Assembly (NCBI RefSeq): GCF_030161875.1
Contig: NZ_BSVA01000001.1
Location: 1,736,001 to 1,800,000 of the forward strand
Length of the DNA stretch: 64,000 nucleotides
Reading direction: 5' to 3'
DNA from: Homoserinibacter gongjuensis
Lineage (GTDB): Bacteria; Actinomycetota; Actinomycetes; Actinomycetales; Microbacteriaceae
The translations under genes and the position numbers were made by a program. Positions 62,896 through 64,000 of this stretch are shown here, one piece after another. A model generated the notes under the pieces. The model was given only the letters and a program-made list of their open reading frames with translations. It searched no databases and had not been told where the DNA came from. Position 1 is the stretch's first letter; every line of letters starts with the position of its first letter.

Positions 62896-64000
62896 GTGGA
62901 ACTCAGCACGGTGCTTGATCGGCTTGACAAGGCGGCCGCGAACCTCGCGAAGGTTGAAGCACTCTGGGCTCGCGCCCGACCGTTCATACCTTCGGGGCCC
63001 TCGTTGGGGTCCGACGCCGCGTACGACGACCTTGCGCGTTCCTGGCCCGAACTGCTGAAGGGTTTGCCGCCAATCGACGGGTTCACGATCCGTGATGCTC
63101 TTCCGGATCTCGACGAGGTCGGGCGGGCATTTCTCGAGTATGCGGAGATTGGTGAACTTCCAACCGGAGCGTGGGAGCTTGCCGAAGGCCCGGCCAAGGA
63201 TATCGAGGAGTACCGTTGGCGCCTCCGTCGCGCCCGGCGAAACGCGGTGCGGGCACGGCTCGCGGAGATTGCTGACGAGGGCACGAACCTCCTTGAGCGC
63301 ATTGTCTCGAGCATGCCCGAGGGGTCCGATCCCGTAGAAGGACCGGAGACACTGCGATTCCGCGAGATCTTCGCCGAGATCGAACGACTTCTCGGGGACA
63401 GCGTGACTCGCCAAGGACGATGGAGCGATCTTCACCGGCATCTGCGGTTCGCGCAGCCGCACGACTGGATGGACATTCTTGAGTTGGACTGGCCGTCGAT
63501 TCGCGCGGATATTGACGCGGGCGCGCTAGGAGCCGACGAACCGATCTTGATACCAATGGATGACCTCGGTGTGATCGCAGCCTCCCATCCGACCGGTGGC
63601 GTCACAACGCAGCTCAACTGGGCCGCGATCTCGGACGATGACTTCGAGCGCTTGATGTTCGACCTCTGCCGAGGCTTCGAGAACTGGGAGAACGTCGAAT
63701 GGCTCACGCACACCAACGCTCCCGATAGGGGACGAGACATAAGCGCGACGCGCCGTTTTGCGGACGGAAGCGGCTCGGTCCGAAGTGAGCGAACGATGGT
63801 TCAGCTCAAGCACTGGCAAAGCAGGTCCGTACCGCCGGACGAGGTCTCAGCCACTGTGACGAAATCGCAGTTGTGGCAACCGCGGTTTGCGGCCGTAGTC
63901 GTCGCAACGAGCGGACGCTTTACCGCTGACGCCGTTGCCTGGGCAGACCAGCACAACGAGGCGGGGTCTCGTCCCCATGTGGAACTTTGGTCCGAGAGCA
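62896..64000 (+). CDS. Mrr-like restriction endonuclease, 3' end outside window
   Basis: At least 368 residues, open to the window edge. GTG 62896 begins ELSTVLDRLDKAAANLAKVEALW, a helical N-terminal region of about 250 residues that I do not recognise (coiled coil near EIADEGTNLLERIVSSM). A PD-(D/E)xK domain of the Mrr_cat type follows: LNWAAISDDDFERLMFDLCRGFENWENVEWL, then APDRGRDI and VQLKHWQSRSV (QxK), then FAAVVVATSGRFTADAVAW. The catalytic Asp and Lys positions are intact. Probably cleaves foreign or modified DNA. It lies just after the IS element, which may have separated it from its promoter. Confidence 0.8.
   Translation, partial: MELSTVLDRLDKAAANLAKVEALWARARPFIPSGPSLGSDAAYDDLARSWPELLKGLPPIDGFTIRDALPDLDEVGRAFLEYAEIGELPTGAWELAEGPAKDIEEYRWRLRRARRNAVRARLAEIADEGTNLLERIVSSMPEGSDPVEGPETLRFREIFAEIERLLGDSVTRQGRWSDLHRHLRFAQPHDWMDILELDWPSIRADIDAGALGADEPILIPMDDLGVIAASHPTGGVTTQLNWAAISDDDFERLMFDLCRGFENWENVEWLTHTNAPDRGRDISATRRFADGSGSVRSERTMVQLKHWQSRSVPPDEVSATVTKSQLWQPRFAAVVVATSGRFTADAVAWADQHNEAGSRPHVELWSES

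Noticed and set aside
62775-63314. Minus-strand open frame of 179 codons opposite the endonuclease gene
   Set aside because: The plus strand has a continuous frame with Mrr-type catalytic motifs to the window edge; the minus frame is Arg/Ser/Ala-rich shadow without motifs.
1-64000. Calling the split genes pseudogenes
   Set aside because: Conserved sequence resumes in the next frame at nearly every break, the shift direction is uniform, and essential-type genes (galU, glpX) are affected, so sequencing error is the simpler reading.

Overview
The window is very GC-rich actinobacterial DNA, most likely from the family Microbacteriaceae. The signs are a DUF222/HNH (13E12-type) endonuclease, GTP-dependent PEP carboxykinase, an F420-type nitroreductase, an actinobacterial L-rhamnose isomerase, palindromic intergenic repeats containing TTGAGGAGC/CGTCTCGAAAC, and many genes whose start codon lies only 6-7 nt after a TANNNT -10 hexamer (leaderless mRNAs). 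About two dozen genes are split by a reading-frame change, nearly always at a run of G or C and nearly always in the direction a missing base would cause. I read these as assembly or base-calling errors and give each gene its full extent, with the approximate break point.

Layout. 1-9.7 kb: the end of galU, a GNAT acetyltransferase, a DUF222/HNH protein, a membrane protein, tRNA-Ala(CGC), an NAD(P)-binding protein, an RCC1-like surface protein, and a succinate dehydrogenase-type flavoprotein divergent from a LysR regulator. 9.7-16.2 kb: an F420-type reductase and MarR pair, a DUF3817 membrane protein, then a metal locus in which a three-gene operon (permease, TIGR03943 protein, propeller protein) diverges from a ZnuA-like zinc lipoprotein across a Zur-like box, followed by a secreted protein. 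16.3-19.7 kb: a PfkB sugar kinase with a GntR regulator, a small protein, and a LacI regulator.

19.8-39.1 kb is a sugar-use region centred on L-rhamnose and rhamnosides. It holds a class II aldolase with a ChvE/MmsAB-type ABC transporter behind a 31-bp operator; a second LacI beside an MFS transporter, a GH3 glycosidase and a GH78 alpha-L-rhamnosidase; then rhamnulokinase, bifunctional rhamnulose-phosphate aldolase/lactaldehyde dehydrogenase, L-rhamnose isomerase and a third LacI. The likely flow is glycoside import, cytoplasmic cleavage, L-rhamnose to L-rhamnulose to L-rhamnulose-1-P, then dihydroxyacetone phosphate plus L-lactaldehyde, which is oxidised to lactate. Three different LacI operators can be read from the sequence.

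39.2-48.7 kb: a glycine-rich surface protein, a membrane protein, then a gluconeogenic group: a RamB-like regulator divergent from pckG, which overlaps glpX, followed by an LldR-like GntR regulator and an FMN-dependent lactate-oxidising enzyme. 48.7-57.2 kb: a PadR/membrane protein pair, an OhrR-like MarR, an OsmC protein, a flavin monooxygenase, an FMN reductase, an MpaB-family oxygenase, a lipoprotein, a MarR and a nucleoside hydrolase.

From tRNA-Gln(TTG) at 57.3 kb to the window end the character changes: lower GC, unfamiliar genes and a mobile element, as expected of a genomic island. It holds a protein with an HEPN-like RNxxxH motif, a short helicase-associated-like protein, an unrecognised protein overlapping an XRE-ImmA/IrrE metallopeptidase gene, a DCL (DUF3223) protein, an IS5-family element carrying a thioredoxin-fold passenger gene inside its inverted repeats, and an Mrr-like restriction endonuclease cut by the window edge. 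This is the most likely place for an undescribed defence or toxin-antitoxin system.
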